64,000 nucleotides of DNA from positions 14,827,231 through 14,891,230 of the forward strand of contig OZ034972.1 of the NCBI GenBank assembly GCA_964030785.1, in the 5' to 3' direction. Position 1 is the first letter of the stretch. Every line of letters begins with the position of its first letter. Positions 1-13,100 of the stretch are shown piece after piece. This DNA comes from Siderastrea siderea. Its lineage: Eukaryota > Cnidaria > Anthozoa > Scleractinia > Rhizangiidae. The notes beneath the pieces are model-generated. The model was not told where the DNA came from, searched no databases, and was given only the letters and a program-made list of their open reading frames with translations. Position numbers and translations under genes: made by a program.

Positions 1-211
1 AGTAGTGATAACTCTCACCCCCAAGTATGCCAGAAATTGCTGCCGCTTACCCCACCCTATGGAAGTCAATATTTAACTCTCAAATTTAAACGACAGCTGT
101 TCAGTTTAAGGTGGCCTTTACAGCAATGATGATGTCGCAGATTACCTTAGATCCAGTCCTTCTCGATCCTTGGTTATTTGAAATCCATTTGAGATCCAGT
201 GTAAAGGTACA

Positions 212-414
212 CTGCTAGCAGTCCCTTTCCGGATAGTTGAGAGGGCGTGCGAAATGACTGAGAGCGCGAGCTATCAACAGTGCTGCGAGACTAGAGCGAG
301 GAGAAAAACACGAGAAGAGACTGGGGGAGAGGCCGCGGCCTCGCTCCAGGTTTCGGCTTTTTCGCACGGGTGTTTCGCGCGCCCTCTCGACTATCCAGAA
401 AGGGACTGCAAGCA
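212..414. repeat. Small inverted-repeat element (MITE-like) in channel intron
   Basis: Two arms of about 42 bp, 212-254 and 373-414, are imperfect reverse complements of each other; both contain a CAGTCCCTTTC core followed by a GAGAGGGCG block. The centre is a short spacer rich in GAGCG/GCGAG. A related end (CACTGCAAGCAGTCTCCTTT) recurs near 42246, so this is a dispersed family. It lies directly upstream of the 3' splice site of the next exon. No coding capacity is apparent. Confidence 0.6.
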
Positions 415-460
415 GTCTAGTGTAAAGGAGGATCATAAACCACATTTTTTTCTTCGCTAG

Positions 461-671
461 GATGATCATAGGAACGGTAGTGTTTCAACTGCTGATGATT
501 GGATGTATCGGCTTGAAGCAGTCGTACGCTGCGTCTATTTTGGTACTTCCCCTTCCGGTCGTCACGGCCCTGTTCTACTTCTTCATTCTGCAGCATTACA
601 TTAAACCTGCCGACAACTTATCGCTTAAGACCGCGCACGGCCTGGAAGACCCTGCTCCGAACTTTTTGCAG
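461..671 (+). CDS. CSC1/TMEM63-like stress-gated cation channel, penultimate coding exon
   Basis: This exon is bounded by a pyrimidine-rich acceptor (ttcgctag, ending at 460) and a GTAAGC donor at 672. It encodes 70 residues: two hydrophobic segments (VVFQLLMIGCIGL and ILVLPLPVVTALFYFFIL) separated by a short KQSYA loop, then a hydrophilic tail with IKPADNLSLKTAHGLEDP. The LPLP-containing penultimate helix and the following polar segment resemble the end of the seven-helix DUF221 region of CSC1/OSCA/TMEM63 mechanosensitive cation channels of the plasma membrane. The exon starts with the last base of a split codon, so upstream exons must lie outside the window. The family call rests on pattern recognition only; another polytopic membrane protein is possible. 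Confidence 0.6.
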
Positions 672-778
672 GTAAGCTTTGTGTGCACAGATAGACAATC
701 ATGAAAAGAAATCCCCCAAAATTAGCCACACTTCTCAAAAATTTCAACAAAAATAATTGTGCATCATCATATCGCATA

Positions 779-994
779 AGGCCCAGTTCAGACGCCGTAC
801 CTCTCATGTGCCGTACCAAGTAGTACGTAGTTATTTCGCAATGGTATTGTGTCCAAATAAATTTTTTTTCGACAGATTTCAATTAGGCAAGGGGCAAAAT
901 CTTAGGGTACGGCAAAGCTTGCCGCTTAATACGACCTCGGAGCAAAAATGTATTTGATATGGCACATGAGAGGTACGGCGTTTGAGCTGGGCCT
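779..994. repeat. MITE-like element with about 37-bp terminal inverted repeats
   Basis: The left end AGGCCCAGTTCAGACGCCGT and the right end, read on the minus strand as AGGCCCAGCTCAAACGCCGT, match with few changes. Both continue through ACCTCTCATGTGCC. The interior has no protein signal. It sits inside the intron between the last two coding exons of the channel gene. Confidence 0.7.
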
Positions 995-1610
995 AACCTG
1001 CCCAGCAGTTCTGTGTGGTGACCTCGCCAATACTTAAATTGGGTTCTCTCATAATAATTTTTTACAAATATTATAAAGATATTGGCCAACTAAAACTATT
1101 TGCGCTTTATGCGCTATGTGCACTTGAAAGCCATGATTTCTCATGCCTAACTGTTCTCTTTTGTTTGTCTGTCTGAAACTGAAAATTGTGATGTAGTCTC
1201 GATCTTCCGCTCAATATGTTGCATCAACACGATCCAAGTACCTCGAGCTCAAAATATAAGGCTCACTCCATTATGGAGAGAGGCGGTGTCCGTGAATGGA
1301 TAGAGACGCTGACTGGTAATCTGAACGCCCTTGGATCAAATCTTCTTCTTCTTCTCCATTCATTAGTAAGATTTACAATATATACAGGTATACAACTTCC
1401 CAACGAATTGACCTGCAACCAGATGCTCTTTTTTCGAGAGGAAGTTGATTTTGCCTTGAGAAAAAACCGAGGGAAACGTTCCCTGGTTCCTTTTTTTTCC
1501 CTTTAATTTAGCTTCGAATTTCGGACTCACAGGGAAAATTCCAATAATTTAGATGTACTTAAAGAGAATGTTGAAACCTAAAGAGGTGATCCTCTGTTTT
1601 CTCCGAACAG

Positions 1611-1772
1611 GACGTGGTTAAGTGTTACATAAGAACCCAAGGAGTGGCGCTTCCAGTACCTGAACCGCCTAAAACTGAAGACAACGATGTGGAGCCCGAA
1701 GTGGCTGCTGGTTCTGAGTTAGAGGCAAGTCTTCCTCTGACTGCCACGAGTGACAAGAAAGAAATTGTCTAG
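1611..1772 (+). CDS. CSC1/TMEM63-like channel, last coding exon
   Basis: The acceptor is ctccgaacag, ending at 1610; phase 0 matches the phase-0 end of the exon at 461-671. It adds 53 residues and a TAG at 1770-1772. The tail begins DVVKCYIRTQGVALPVPEPP and continues as an acidic, Glu/Asp/Ser/Thr-rich cytoplasmic C-terminus ending TSDKKEIV. No further domain is visible. The joined product is the C-terminal end of the channel; the intervening intron of about 0.94 kb carries a 216-bp inverted-repeat element (779-994). Confidence 0.6.
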   Translation, partial: DVVKCYIRTQGVALPVPEPPKTEDNDVEPEVAAGSELEASLPLTATSDKKEIV

Positions 1773-3430
1773 ATCTAGTGCCACTAGCATTTTTTAAAGT
1801 AGCTTAATTAACATATCTGGGAAATGACTAGAAAGAACTAAATTAATGTTAGTGTTGCTGTCAGCTATTTACGAAAACTCCCTGGGTGAAAAGTGTTAAA
1901 GATTAGGCCATTTAGTGTTACGAGATATATAGTTTTTAATTCAGTGGAGGGTTTTTCTCAGTTTACTGACATGCAACTGGTTACTTCATACCTTAAGTAA
2001 AACGCAAGCCCTGGTTTGTTAATTAATTCATTATTAACTATTTAAATAATAGAGTGTTTCTGTCTCTAGCATAAAAGAACATCAGATATGCATGAAAGGA
2101 AACTGTTAGACCGATATTCCTGAGACCGCAGCACTCTGATGTTTTTATCGTTTACCCGGGATTGCTTACCACTAAATTTTCTGCACAAGAATCATTGAAC
2201 CTGGCGTTTCCAGTTTACGCATCACCAAATTGGTCTTTCAGACGACAGTTAGAAGTATATAGGACTAACAAACATGCAAGGTATAAATACAGTATGCATC
2301 TGGGTATTTTCGCTCGATGGACCCTATCGCCTGACAGTAGCTCACCACGGATGAACACTAACATGTCACGTGATGAAAATTTACTCTGGTGAGCTATAAC
2401 TGCCCTTGCTTGCCCGCAAACGATTACCTACTACTTGAGTCCGCTCTGATGTGGCGTGATGTGATGCGTGTGTTGTACTTTTTCACCTAGTTTCTTCAAG
2501 TAAGAAGGAGTTTCTTCAAGTAAAACTTTGTTTTCGTGATTATGGTTGTTAACAGCGCCCCATGTATGAGTCCTAGAACAATAGAGAGGTACCGTTAGAA
2601 AATCTTATTCAGGGCAACACTATGGACAATTACAACAAAAGTAGAACACTGTGCTCATAACATGTGAAATATATATATGTGAGTGGCTTTAAACGGTTGT
2701 TACAATGAGCTGATGGTAATTTTCTCCAAAACGTCTCCAAAGGTCAGCTATCTACTTAACTTGTATACTGCTTATGTATACGTAGTTGTAACATTATATA
2801 CTTATAACTTATATACGATACGAATAACGTACGTTGCTGAAGTTCACTGAAGTAAACCAGGAATGCTTTTTAAAGAGACGTTAACAACTTCTTAACTTTT
2901 GCAATTAACCTTAGTTTATAGAAACCTTAAAATGATTTGGAACAACAAACATCGTAACGGAAATCAGTAATCTTCTGTTACATTCAGTCCTGTATGAAAA
3001 TTAAGGTGATTCAATAACAAGTTAAAGGCATTAAACAAGGCTTGAACTAGCTGTTGCACACTGCAAGAGAAGTGCTTTCAGAAGTTAATGTAGCTGAAAG
3101 AAGCTCATACAGACTAGATTTCCTATGATTCTACTACGTCTGTGGATGAAGCTCAAAAGATTTTATTTTCCACATTCACTGGTGGCGAAGTGACGTGTAA
3201 CAGCTCTCAGAAGGTCCTGCACGATTGGCCCGCTAAACAACAGAACAAACAACAGAAACAAAACACTAACCCCGAAAACAATAGAGCTGCTACATATAGC
3301 AGTCCAATAAAATTAGAAGCTTACGAGAGCTGCTACATGTTTGACACCTGTTTCAGCAGCAATTCCCTCCTCCTGTTTTAAGTTTTTTAAGATGTTATAT
3401 TATTAAAAGGATGCAACCCTTGATTCAAGA

Positions 3431-3478
3431 TTGTTGTTGTTGTCGTCGTCGTCGTCGTCGCTGTCGTCGCCGTCGCTA
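3431..3478. repeat. Trinucleotide microsatellite (TTG/TCG)n
   Basis: A run of TTG units passes into TCG units and then degenerates (GCTGTCGTCGCCGTCGC). Confidence 0.85.
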
Positions 3479-5378
3479 GTATTTTGACTGATCAAACAAG
3501 GACCCTTTAGATTTAAGAGGACATAGTCTCATAAAAAATTCCTACTAGGATATCCGTAACTGCAAACTAAATGAGGTGTTTTGGTTTGAATCAAGATTCA
3601 TTTGACCACCTCCCCTAAGGGGCTTTTTAGGGACAAGAAAACAAATAATACAAATAAACATGACAGAGTGAAGAACCACAACTGGCCAGAGGTATACCAC
3701 ACCTGGCTATTTTCAAACGTGGCCTAGGAGTTGAGATGGCATCTTTTGTGAAAGGACTCCAGGTAGTGGTCAGAGCGGTACTTCAACCTGGCCATGGGGT
3801 CTACAGATTTCAAGTACGGCTGACTAATCACTCGGCCACACTTTCTCCCTAAATGAGCTAAAAGCGAACAGAATGCAAATCCAAAAACTGCAGTCAACAT
3901 CTGCAGAGAAAACGACACGTATTTTTCCAGGCAGGAAAAAGATTCAGAAATAATATGCATTTATTTAGACATGCTGTTTAAAACACGGCTCGTAAATCCT
4001 TGTACTGCTTTTGCATTTTTTTTCGCAGATATATATGTAAAGCGTAGTGCGAGTAGAGCAAATAACACAAAATTGATGGATAGTATTATATTTTTAATTC
4101 TTGTAACTATGAAGACGCGAGGTCAAAGCGGTTTAGGAAAAGAGAGTGTTAACATTGCTACGCCAAGCTCACTTTCTTTTGCATTGTCTTAAGTGCGTAA
4201 GAGTACGGTTCTTTATCAAGCAGAAAAAAAGGAAAAGCTTTACGATCCCTGTTTTGTATGTAGCCAAGAAAACCTGGAATAATTAAAAGTAGACCCAGTG
4301 AGACATTCTAGCATATAAAATTGTTCGCATTTTTCCTCGCACTCTCATGCATCTAATTCTCCCGTATCTCTATTTATAATTCTCACGTATCTTTATTCAG
4401 AAAATGTAGGTGTTCTTATTTGTGCAAACTATTCTTGGCCGTGCTTTGGTGTAGTTTTTTGCAATCTTTTGTCTTATCGATCTCAGTGGTAAGAGTAAAA
4501 CCTGGGAGCTGGAAACTGGTCAAACTACGTAACCTTGTTATTTCTGTAGAGTACAAAGGGAACAAACGAAAACTTTAAAAGAAGTGGGAGATTAAACGGA
4601 CCAAGGCCCTTAATTAAGCATCGACGCCGATGAATAACAGGGAAGATTGTATTTAGTTGAATGAATCCCAAATCGATATGGATCTTGCTTAACAATTTAT
4701 GCGGAGGGCCGTGCGACAAGGGACAATGTGGGAACATTTCCCTAGTTACCATTTGTCACATATCGCCTAGGTAAGAACCTGGGAGAGACATTGTTCCCCA
4801 CAAGCGACAAACATCAATCTAATCATCTCGCAAGGGTTTGTGGCTTGCCAACACTCTCGCCGCCGCACTTGTCACCTCATTTCTACTGACACCTCCTTTC
4901 AAGGTGCTCCAACACTGCAATTGAAGTTTCTATCAGCTGGTCTCACAATTTGGTTAACAGCATGGTCTGCCAACGTTGGTAAAACTGGGTGTTAACTTCA
5001 AGGATACGCTTTGTTCAATATTTCTCGCCTTTTTAGTATTAGCACAAGAAAATTGAATAGAATTTTTTACCCTATGAACTTTGACGAAATTGCCATAATC
5101 TGAGTTGGCAGGATATTTTTTGTCCATACTAACAAGTTCTGAAATTGTTGAAATATTATATTTCACTTTTCGAAAGTTGTGATACCCCTCTTTAATCTAA
5201 TGTTAAAGTTACATAGTACCATGAAGCTTGTTCGTCTATGGAGATAACTGGCTATCTCTAACTTAGGTTCTAAGCTTGGTCAATGCTTAATGTGTTTTAC
5301 TAGCTTTTAAGCCTGTATACATATATTACACGACCCCACAAGCATTTTGCTTTAAAGTTTTTAACGTGTTTAAAGGAT

Positions 5379-5380
5379 GC

Positions 5381-5413
<33 letters not shown>
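5379..5413. repeat. Trinucleotide microsatellite (GAT)n
   Basis: About eleven uninterrupted GAT units. Confidence 0.9.
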
Positions 5414-7008
5414 CCCAGATTATCAACCTTTTTGTCTCACGATTCAACCCAAGACAGGTTAGGTTACCTGTAACCGTTAGGTAGTAACCTCTCTCGTGAC
5501 AACACGGCCTAAGTATTCATTTCATTAGTTCAGCATTGTGTTCTTAATGTACCAGCCATAAGATCTTCGTGGAGGTAGACGTAAAGAGTACCTGTTAGAA
5601 GTTTTGTGGGGTTGCAGTAAAATTGTCGGTTGTGAAAAAAACGTCTTTGAGGGCGAACAGTACCTGTGAACCGTTTGTCTTATTTACAAGGTGATTTAAC
5701 GACGTCAGCTAACCATGTGTTCAATAGTTCAGAATTTCAAGATCAGATCTGTTCAAAACGTTTATTTTTCTCTCCCATTTATAACATTGGTATTTTAGGG
5801 AAGGGTAAGTTAAAAGTTCTGGACACGTGCTACCAAAGAGAAAGGGTGTTCTCACATTATCGTTATTTGTGTCAACAAAGAAAGCGAGAAAAATATTTTA
5901 TTTTAGCAACTGTTCTTCCCACTGGTCGAAGACACTTGAAGGTGCTTACTGACTATACAAACCTGGAAAATTGAAACACAGTACAAGCTTACCACTCCGA
6001 ACGCTGAATTCTCTCTTTTTCTTACAATTTGGGTTCTCAGTAAAGGAAGATTTCTCAAGCTCCAACAACAGAACTCACAAACTATTCATTCACAAAATTT
6101 CTAACTGACCAACGGAAATTTATCAATCGATTTATTAAATTCAACGTTTATTTGCACTGGCCACTTACTGACACGCCTATTGCATTCATTTCTCTAGGGA
6201 AGGATAAGTTAGAGCTGTCATGCCAGTAAGCAACTAGCCAACTAGCTCATGCAGACGTCAGTTGAGTTTCCATTATTTTAAAAAATACATTTGAAGAAAA
6301 GTGTTCAGTCCATTTAATCGAGGTATTTGTTGGACGCCAGGTTTGCACCCAAATACTACCGCTTTGAATATAGGCAAGAAAGTCAACTAAGTTGGTGGAC
6401 TAGGAAGGGCGAGCCAAAAAGAACGCGCTCTTCAGTTTAATTTATTTCTCCCAGTTATTCCAACATATATTACATTCGCATAATTACGCCATTCCGCAAA
6501 CCCATCCTTCTTTTACCCTCACCGCGCAATGAACCAGTGAATAATAAGAGACCTTTTATTGGAGGTTTGTTTTTTACTGTCGACAATCTGTGTCTACGAA
6601 TACAACTACTCTGGGATAGCTCGACCGCATTAAACAAATTGATCGATTTTGATAATAGTGAATTGAAGCAGAATATCAATTTTTGAGAGACTCTCTAGTG
6701 TTGGCTTCGTGGTTTCGTTTTGCATTGTCAACTGTGCAGTGAGTGTCTAAGGCCCATTGAAGCCACCTGGCATTTCCAGCGATTACACAAACACATATTA
6801 TGTGATTGCATCAATATATCGAACGGGACAAAATATTGAAAAAAGCCGTTATATATATTGAAACAATCACATAATATGTGACTGTCTGTACTCCCTGGCA
6901 TTTTAAGGCCGTTTGTCTTAGTTCATTTAATTTGAATTTAAAGCACTGTATTTTTTTGGAACCAGATAGCTCTTCGACGTAGGATTGTACACCCACTCAT
7001 CCTTCAGG

Positions 7009-7118
7009 TTATGGTTTCATAAACGCCAGAGGTGATGTTATAAAAGCTCCGGCTATCATTACTGCGCCAGCAGTGTAAAAAGAGGGAGCGTACGAACCAA
7101 GCTTGTCCGCCATTAAAC
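7009..7118 (-). CDS. SLC16-like transporter, exon 4 (C-terminus)
   Basis: The acceptor is cttttcaacag, entering in phase 1. It encodes residues 384-419, from GLMADKLGSYAPSFYTAG through a last helix (AVMIAGAFITSPLAF) to MKP-stop. There is almost no cytoplasmic tail, unlike many vertebrate SLC16 proteins. Confidence 0.85.
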
Positions 7119-10100
7119 CTGTTGAAAAGGAAGAAAATATTAATAAGGAAGGAAATATTAAATAATTGAAGTCAAAAATTAACTGAAAAATAATCAATGC
7201 AGAAACGTTGGTGACAATCTACTCGGAGTACCGGAGGTTTTATTAAAGAGCAACCGACCAAACCCGACCAAAATATGAAGAGGTGAGGCGTGCAGCAAAA
7301 GCCTCTGCAACGGGGCTTCTGCTAAAAAGTATTTACTTTTATATAATACAGTCTTACTATTTATGGAAAAGCGTCTCACGCCTCTAGGTCTCGATTAACG
7401 TATACTAACAGTTGTAGCTGATTATGTGTCCGGTTTGCGTCGACAGAAAGCATTTAACATCTTCTGAATAGTTTTCAAGTATCCATGTATCTAGCTCACC
7501 AGCCATTGGCGGTCCAATGCCAATACTTAAGCCCATGAAGACCATGATGTATCCCCATGCTTGATTGACTTTTTGTTCTCCAGCACATTCCAAAACCAGC
7601 AAGGGAAGCTGACCTGCTGCTGCTCCTTCCACGAGTCCAAACACCATGAAAATCGTTACTACAGAGTCGAATGATCTCGCTAATGGAAGACACAAGACAC
7701 ACACGCCACTGATAGTCACACCACCTTGATAAAGATGGAATCTGTTGAAGTACCTCAAGTCCCCCAGTTTGCAGAACAAATGTCGACTGAAGAACGATGC
7801 GGTGGCCAAGTATATGAACAGCATTGAAGATTTTTCTTCGGAAATATGAAGTTCTTGTTTACAATGCTTGATCTATACAAAAACGAAAAGAACCTTGTTT
7901 TAAAACAACAGTCAAGTACCCTGGACAAGACAATTTAGGATTAGGTTTTAACCGTTTAAAAACGATTTTAACTTTTAAAATAAAACGATATACCTAAATT
8001 CCATAAAAAATGGCAACATAATGGAAAAGAAAATAACACATGGAAATTTCTTAAAATACATGAGTGTTTTTCCTCAAGACCAGAAAAAGGGCGGGAAAAC
8101 ATGCGCGGCCACATCGCTTCTCGCGTCCAAAATTGGCCATATTCATCTACAAAGACCTTCAATTTGCTTCACGGCAGAATTTGTTTGAAACATATAATAA
8201 ATATCTTTCTTCGTCTTTTCGAGAGAGCTGTCGAATATCTACACGTACGTCTGTTTGGTGAGCAAAAAATTTGGCTCTGGTACAAGTCTTCGAGTCGCCC
8301 CAGTAATTTCGCCCCGGAGATGAGTTTTGCTGTGGCTCTTTTTTGTTGCCCACGTCACGTTTCTCAAGGAGTTCACGCATTACCTCAGGCATTACCTGTT
8401 ATCAAAAAGTATTTTCCACCTTTTTGCAGTATCTATAAACTGTTATTAATCTCTAACCTCTGCAAGTGCACTGCTTACCGCTACACCTACTTTCATGCTC
8501 TCAAGGACTTCTGTGCAGTTGAGTTGAGGAGACCCTTTTTCGGTGCTTTATTCTCTGTTTATGGGACAAAACTTTTGAAATTACATTTCTTTTTGCAGAA
8601 AAGGTTGTTCAAATTCTCCTTTTAAAAGCAAGATTTTGGTGAACATTGTAGCTAAGCATTGCGTTTTAAGAAAAATGACTCCGTCTATGAAAACTGAAAA
8701 AAATTTAAACATTGCACAAGCAAGACAAATTTTTGGCGCGAAAACGTATCGGCTGCGCGTACTTTCCCGTCTTTTTCACTGCCTTAATGGGACATGGAAG
8801 AATATTTTAAAAAAAGTTTCCGTGTGTGAAATTTCCTTTTCAATCCTGCTGCTAATTTTAATAGGATTCAGGTAAAGTATTTAAAAGTTACAATCATTTA
8901 ACCTGATCCTGATTTTTTTTTTGTCCAGGGCACTATATATTGATAATATAGCGGTTTTCAAATGACTATCGTGAAACCAAAACCAAAGTAATTACTCTAA
9001 CCAATCAAAACAAGAACAAAAACAGAAAGTGAACCAATCAGAAATCGAAGTAAATACAAGTAATTAACGTAAAGCGCGCGGGAAAACGCGTGCAAGCAAC
9101 TCCCGATTGGTTTTGGTGTTACGTCTGATTGGTTGAGAAAGTGGCACGAGATTTTTTAACCAATCAGAGAGCTAAGTAAAGCAAAACCAAAACAAACACA
9201 ACATTAATTTCGACACTCAATTGAAAACTGCTCTAATGTTTCCAATACTAAAACTATAACACGGATATAACGAAATGCGCGCTGCAATAACCAAAAGGAA
9301 ATTTTAAAACAAGCTATTTACAATGTTATTTATAATTCTAAAAACTGAAAGTTAAAAGCTTAGAATATAAGGAATATAACTGAAATACTTGCGAAAGAAA
9401 ATTTGCACTGGATGGGATTTGAACCCACATCCCCGGCATTCTAGTTAGCTGTAATCACCACCACACCATCAAGACATCCACGTTCAGCCCTAGGAATATC
9501 TATTATATAAACGTCACTGAAGGAATTTCTAACTATTTACAGACTAATCTGCAATTCCAAAATTTAAAATCGATTTAAAAAACAAATAAATACTGAAAAC
9601 GAAACAATTCATTGGACCCACTGGTGGTTCACAAAATATAGCCTTACGAAATAAGAATGTCTTAAGGGATGTCTTAAAAAGCGCGCATTGCCTGGTCTAA
9701 GGGGAGTTTTTGATTAAAATACAAATGCAAGAATGACGTAATAAGCTGCAAAGTTGTGCACGCGCAAATTAACTCTACGAAGATTTTAAAAAACATTTCT
9801 CATTTTGTGCGGGATAGCTGGTATGAAAACACTGCATAAAACAAATAGATTCTATTTGGCCGGCGTGTGCGCAAAGGACATCAAAACGTGGTAAGAACAT
9901 TAGCCACGCTACTAACATACAATGTTCCGCATGCATTTACAGTCGAATAGCTTATAACGGATACATAAGGGACAGGGATGTCAGTGTCTGCATTACGGAA
10001 GTAGAGTTAAAGTATTTTGGGCTCTTTCGGGACCAAGCGAACTGTCCGCCGTTATAGAATGTGTCCGTGACGAGAGGTTCATGTGCATGACAAAAACATA

Positions 10101-13100
10101 CATACTTACTATATGTATGGTTGGGACGTAATATCCCAAGTACAGGACAATCAATGAGGTTAAGAATACTAAGAAAGAACGATTCTTAAACAGTGGTGAA
10201 TTCCTCGCTTCCTTCTGCCTTGGTTTTGCAGCTACGTTGTATTCGCTTCTTTTGTCCTTTAACTTGTCAATAGGTACAAACACTGTTGAACATAAACCGC
10301 ACACAAAATACATCAGAGCAAACCCTTTGAGTGTCCATCTCCATCCAAATGCACATAGAAGTGCTTGTGTGATTTGTGTTATTACAAAAATGCCAATAGC
10401 GGTTGCCGAAGTAACGATGCCAACAGCCAACGAACGCCATCTGGCAAAGTACTGTAGTACAACCAACAATGAAGAGTTGTAAACCATCCGGTAACCGAAG
10501 CTAGCCATGAAACCATAGGTAGGGTACATCACCCATAGTTCAGAGGACAATGAGGCAAGAAAGAAACCGAGTAGTCCTGATAATGAGCCCACCATGGCGG
10601 TGAACCTGTAGCTGAAGCGATCAATGCTGTAAGAACCAAAAGGACTCAAGAGGTAACCACAGGCCATATGAAGTGAACCAATCCATGCTGAAATACAATT
10701 ATTCGAGAAAAAATGATCTGCATGATATTGTACTTTAAATCCTCGTTTTAGGGGTGCGATTAGCCTAAAGGCTGGAGGATCTTTTGTGCTATGTTTTTTG
10801 GGAAATACACTTAATCGAGTTCCAAAGTGCGCCTATCCACTCAGTCGCATTATAGGATGGCAGACCGCGTTAGGAAAGCTGTAACTGTCAACTTGGAAAG
10901 CTGTAACACTGCAAGGCGACTTCACAGAAACCTTTTTCATATCATCTAAGAAAAGTGGGAAGTGAAAGAAAAGCATATGCAAAATGGAGACCGATGTGCA
11001 TATGCTAAAAAAAAAGACACATTTTTCCTCCAAAAATGTGCATTTGTTATGCATGAGGTTAAAGCTCGTTATCTCAAATACTGAGCTTAGTTAATGTAGC
11101 CTTCCCTTTGCAATTAAACTTTTGAAAATTGTGGAATTTAGACATGATGAAGTTTGTCCAGTGTTAAAGGGGCATAGTCACGCTTTTTTTAGTTCACTTT
11201 AAAAATCAAAAATACGTCCTCACATCAATGAACGCCCACAAATAATGGTCTAGTTTTGCTACCAAAGACTACATTACTTCACTGAAACTATTTTCTGTCG
11301 TCTGTTGCTACGGATGGCACGGATGGAAATGGATTGCAATTTGAAAAAATTAGGCTAAACTTTTCAAATTCTTTCAGAGTGTTGACATTAAATCGATATT
11401 AAATGGTCATGGTTTGTTTTCTCTCAATGAAATTAAGTTACTATGTTCCTCTAAATGTTCAAACACAATGTTGGGCATGGATAAAGTTAGCTACCGATAA
11501 TTTTAGCACGGTTTTGACCAAAAACCTGTGAAATCTTCGCGACTGTGCTCCTTTAACTACTTTGTTTTCCGTTACGTTTAACCCCTCCCTCAGTTGAAAA
11601 GTACTGAACATTTAATGTTCAGTTTCATCAACTCATCGTAGCTACCAGCTCCCGGTTGTTCAAAGAACGGGTAATTCTATTCACCGGTAAATTAGTCTTA
11701 AATCAGTATGCAGGTATGCAGTGGGTAGTGTACTGTGTTTCGTTATCCTGATTTGTCTGCTGGATAGCGTTATCCATCCTTTGAACAACCGGCCCAAGCA
11801 CGCTGGAACATGGAATCCCTACAACTGTTCCGAGCATTTAAGTGCATTACCGTTTGTGTTATTGTAGTTGGTATTGAAATGTTTTAAATGTCGCCGTGGC
11901 AAGTATTATTGATCAGTCGCCCAAGGATGAAAATAATTTTGAAAAAAAAAAATTTGCAAAATGTATATAGGATTTCAATCGGGCAGTATGAAACAGACTG
12001 CGGACTGCGCCTGAGAGCAATATAATTTAGAAATACTTGGGACTTTGCGTATGAAAGCAAGTCCCTGTTATATAATTATTTGTTGTAGCCTTGCTTCAGG
12101 GCATTTGATGAATTTCTTTCATCATTAGCAAGTGCTAGCCTAGCCTTTTGTTTTTCCTCTAAATGTCAGCCTATTATACGCAAAATAAATGGCATAAACA
12201 TAAACATTTTGAATCAGCTTTTGTTTGGCTCAGTTCAGAGGATTTATTAAAGTAGTATGTCTTCAAAAATTTGATCATAAGATTTCCGTATGCCTACAGT
12301 TGTCATAATTCGATCCCCCGATTGAGCCCATTCCACGTCAGACAAGTCTTTGTTAATATTTCATGTATCACACACATCCTTCAGGAAACATTTCGCAAAG
12401 AAAAATGCTTTGGACTGAATTTTTTGTTTATGTGTTACTCCTATGGTTGATTTACTTTCGGAACGAATTGCCACCGTGACTATTTGAAGCAACATATAAG
12501 AGACTGTGACACCCACGAGTCTCCTGTGTGTGTTGGGGGGGGGGGGGGGGACAGGGGGGTTTAAGCCTCTCACTTCCCGTACCCTTTAATCCCGGTTCCC
12601 GCCCTGTATTTTTTGGCTCCCGCCCTTTGCATTTTTTCGATTCCGAAATATTGCGCAATGTTGCGTAATTTTTCCCTTTTTCTCCCGCTTCCCGCCACCT
12701 TGGGAATCCCGCTTCCCGCCCCCTCTTCTCCCGCCTCCCGTACACCTCTCGCCCCCTTTTCTCCCGGTCTCCCCCCTGTCCCCCCTCCCCACTCCTGTGG
12801 CTCATTTGTAGAGCATCCGGACTTATAACTAAGAGGCATAGATTCGCCTCCTCTCGGAAGAAATCGGATATTTTAGAGTATCTGCGAGTGTCCCTGTGTC
12901 ACTCACTGTTAAATACGCCTTTCACTTTTCATAACTGAAGTATTGTAAGTTGCCGATGACCGTCAAAGTAACTTTCAATCTTTATACTTTATCAGTTGTT
13001 TTTCGGAAGTCAAGCTCATCAAGCGAAATCAAGCTTTTGAAGTGAAAAGGGCCGCTTTTGGAAATAAAACAAGTGAAAATAGCCACACAACCGGTTTTTT

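Larger units (their letters stand above)
1773..7008. other. Intergenic region without recognised genes
   Basis: This stretch separates the 3' end of the channel gene (+) from the 3' end of the transporter (-), so the two genes are convergent. Open frames here are short and none shows a family signature. It contains a GTC/TTG trinucleotide tract near 3431-3478 and a GAT tract near 5379-5413. The channel 3' UTR must start here, but I could not fix its end. Confidence 0.5.

Noticed and set aside
1216..1506. 96-codon frame as an extra exon of the channel gene
   Set aside because: The two flanking exons join in phase without it, and it lacks membrane-protein features expected at that place.
8101..8625. 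174-codon plus-strand frame
   Set aside because: It lies in intron 2 of the minus-strand transporter, has no family signature, and its composition looks non-coding.
9405..9483. Functional tRNA gene on the minus strand
   Set aside because: The B box is perfect but stems do not pair; it fits a SINE head.
12452..12839. Overlapping long open frames on both strands, Arg/Gly/Pro-rich
   Set aside because: They arise from the G-run and TCCCGCC low-complexity tract; no codon structure, domain or splice context.
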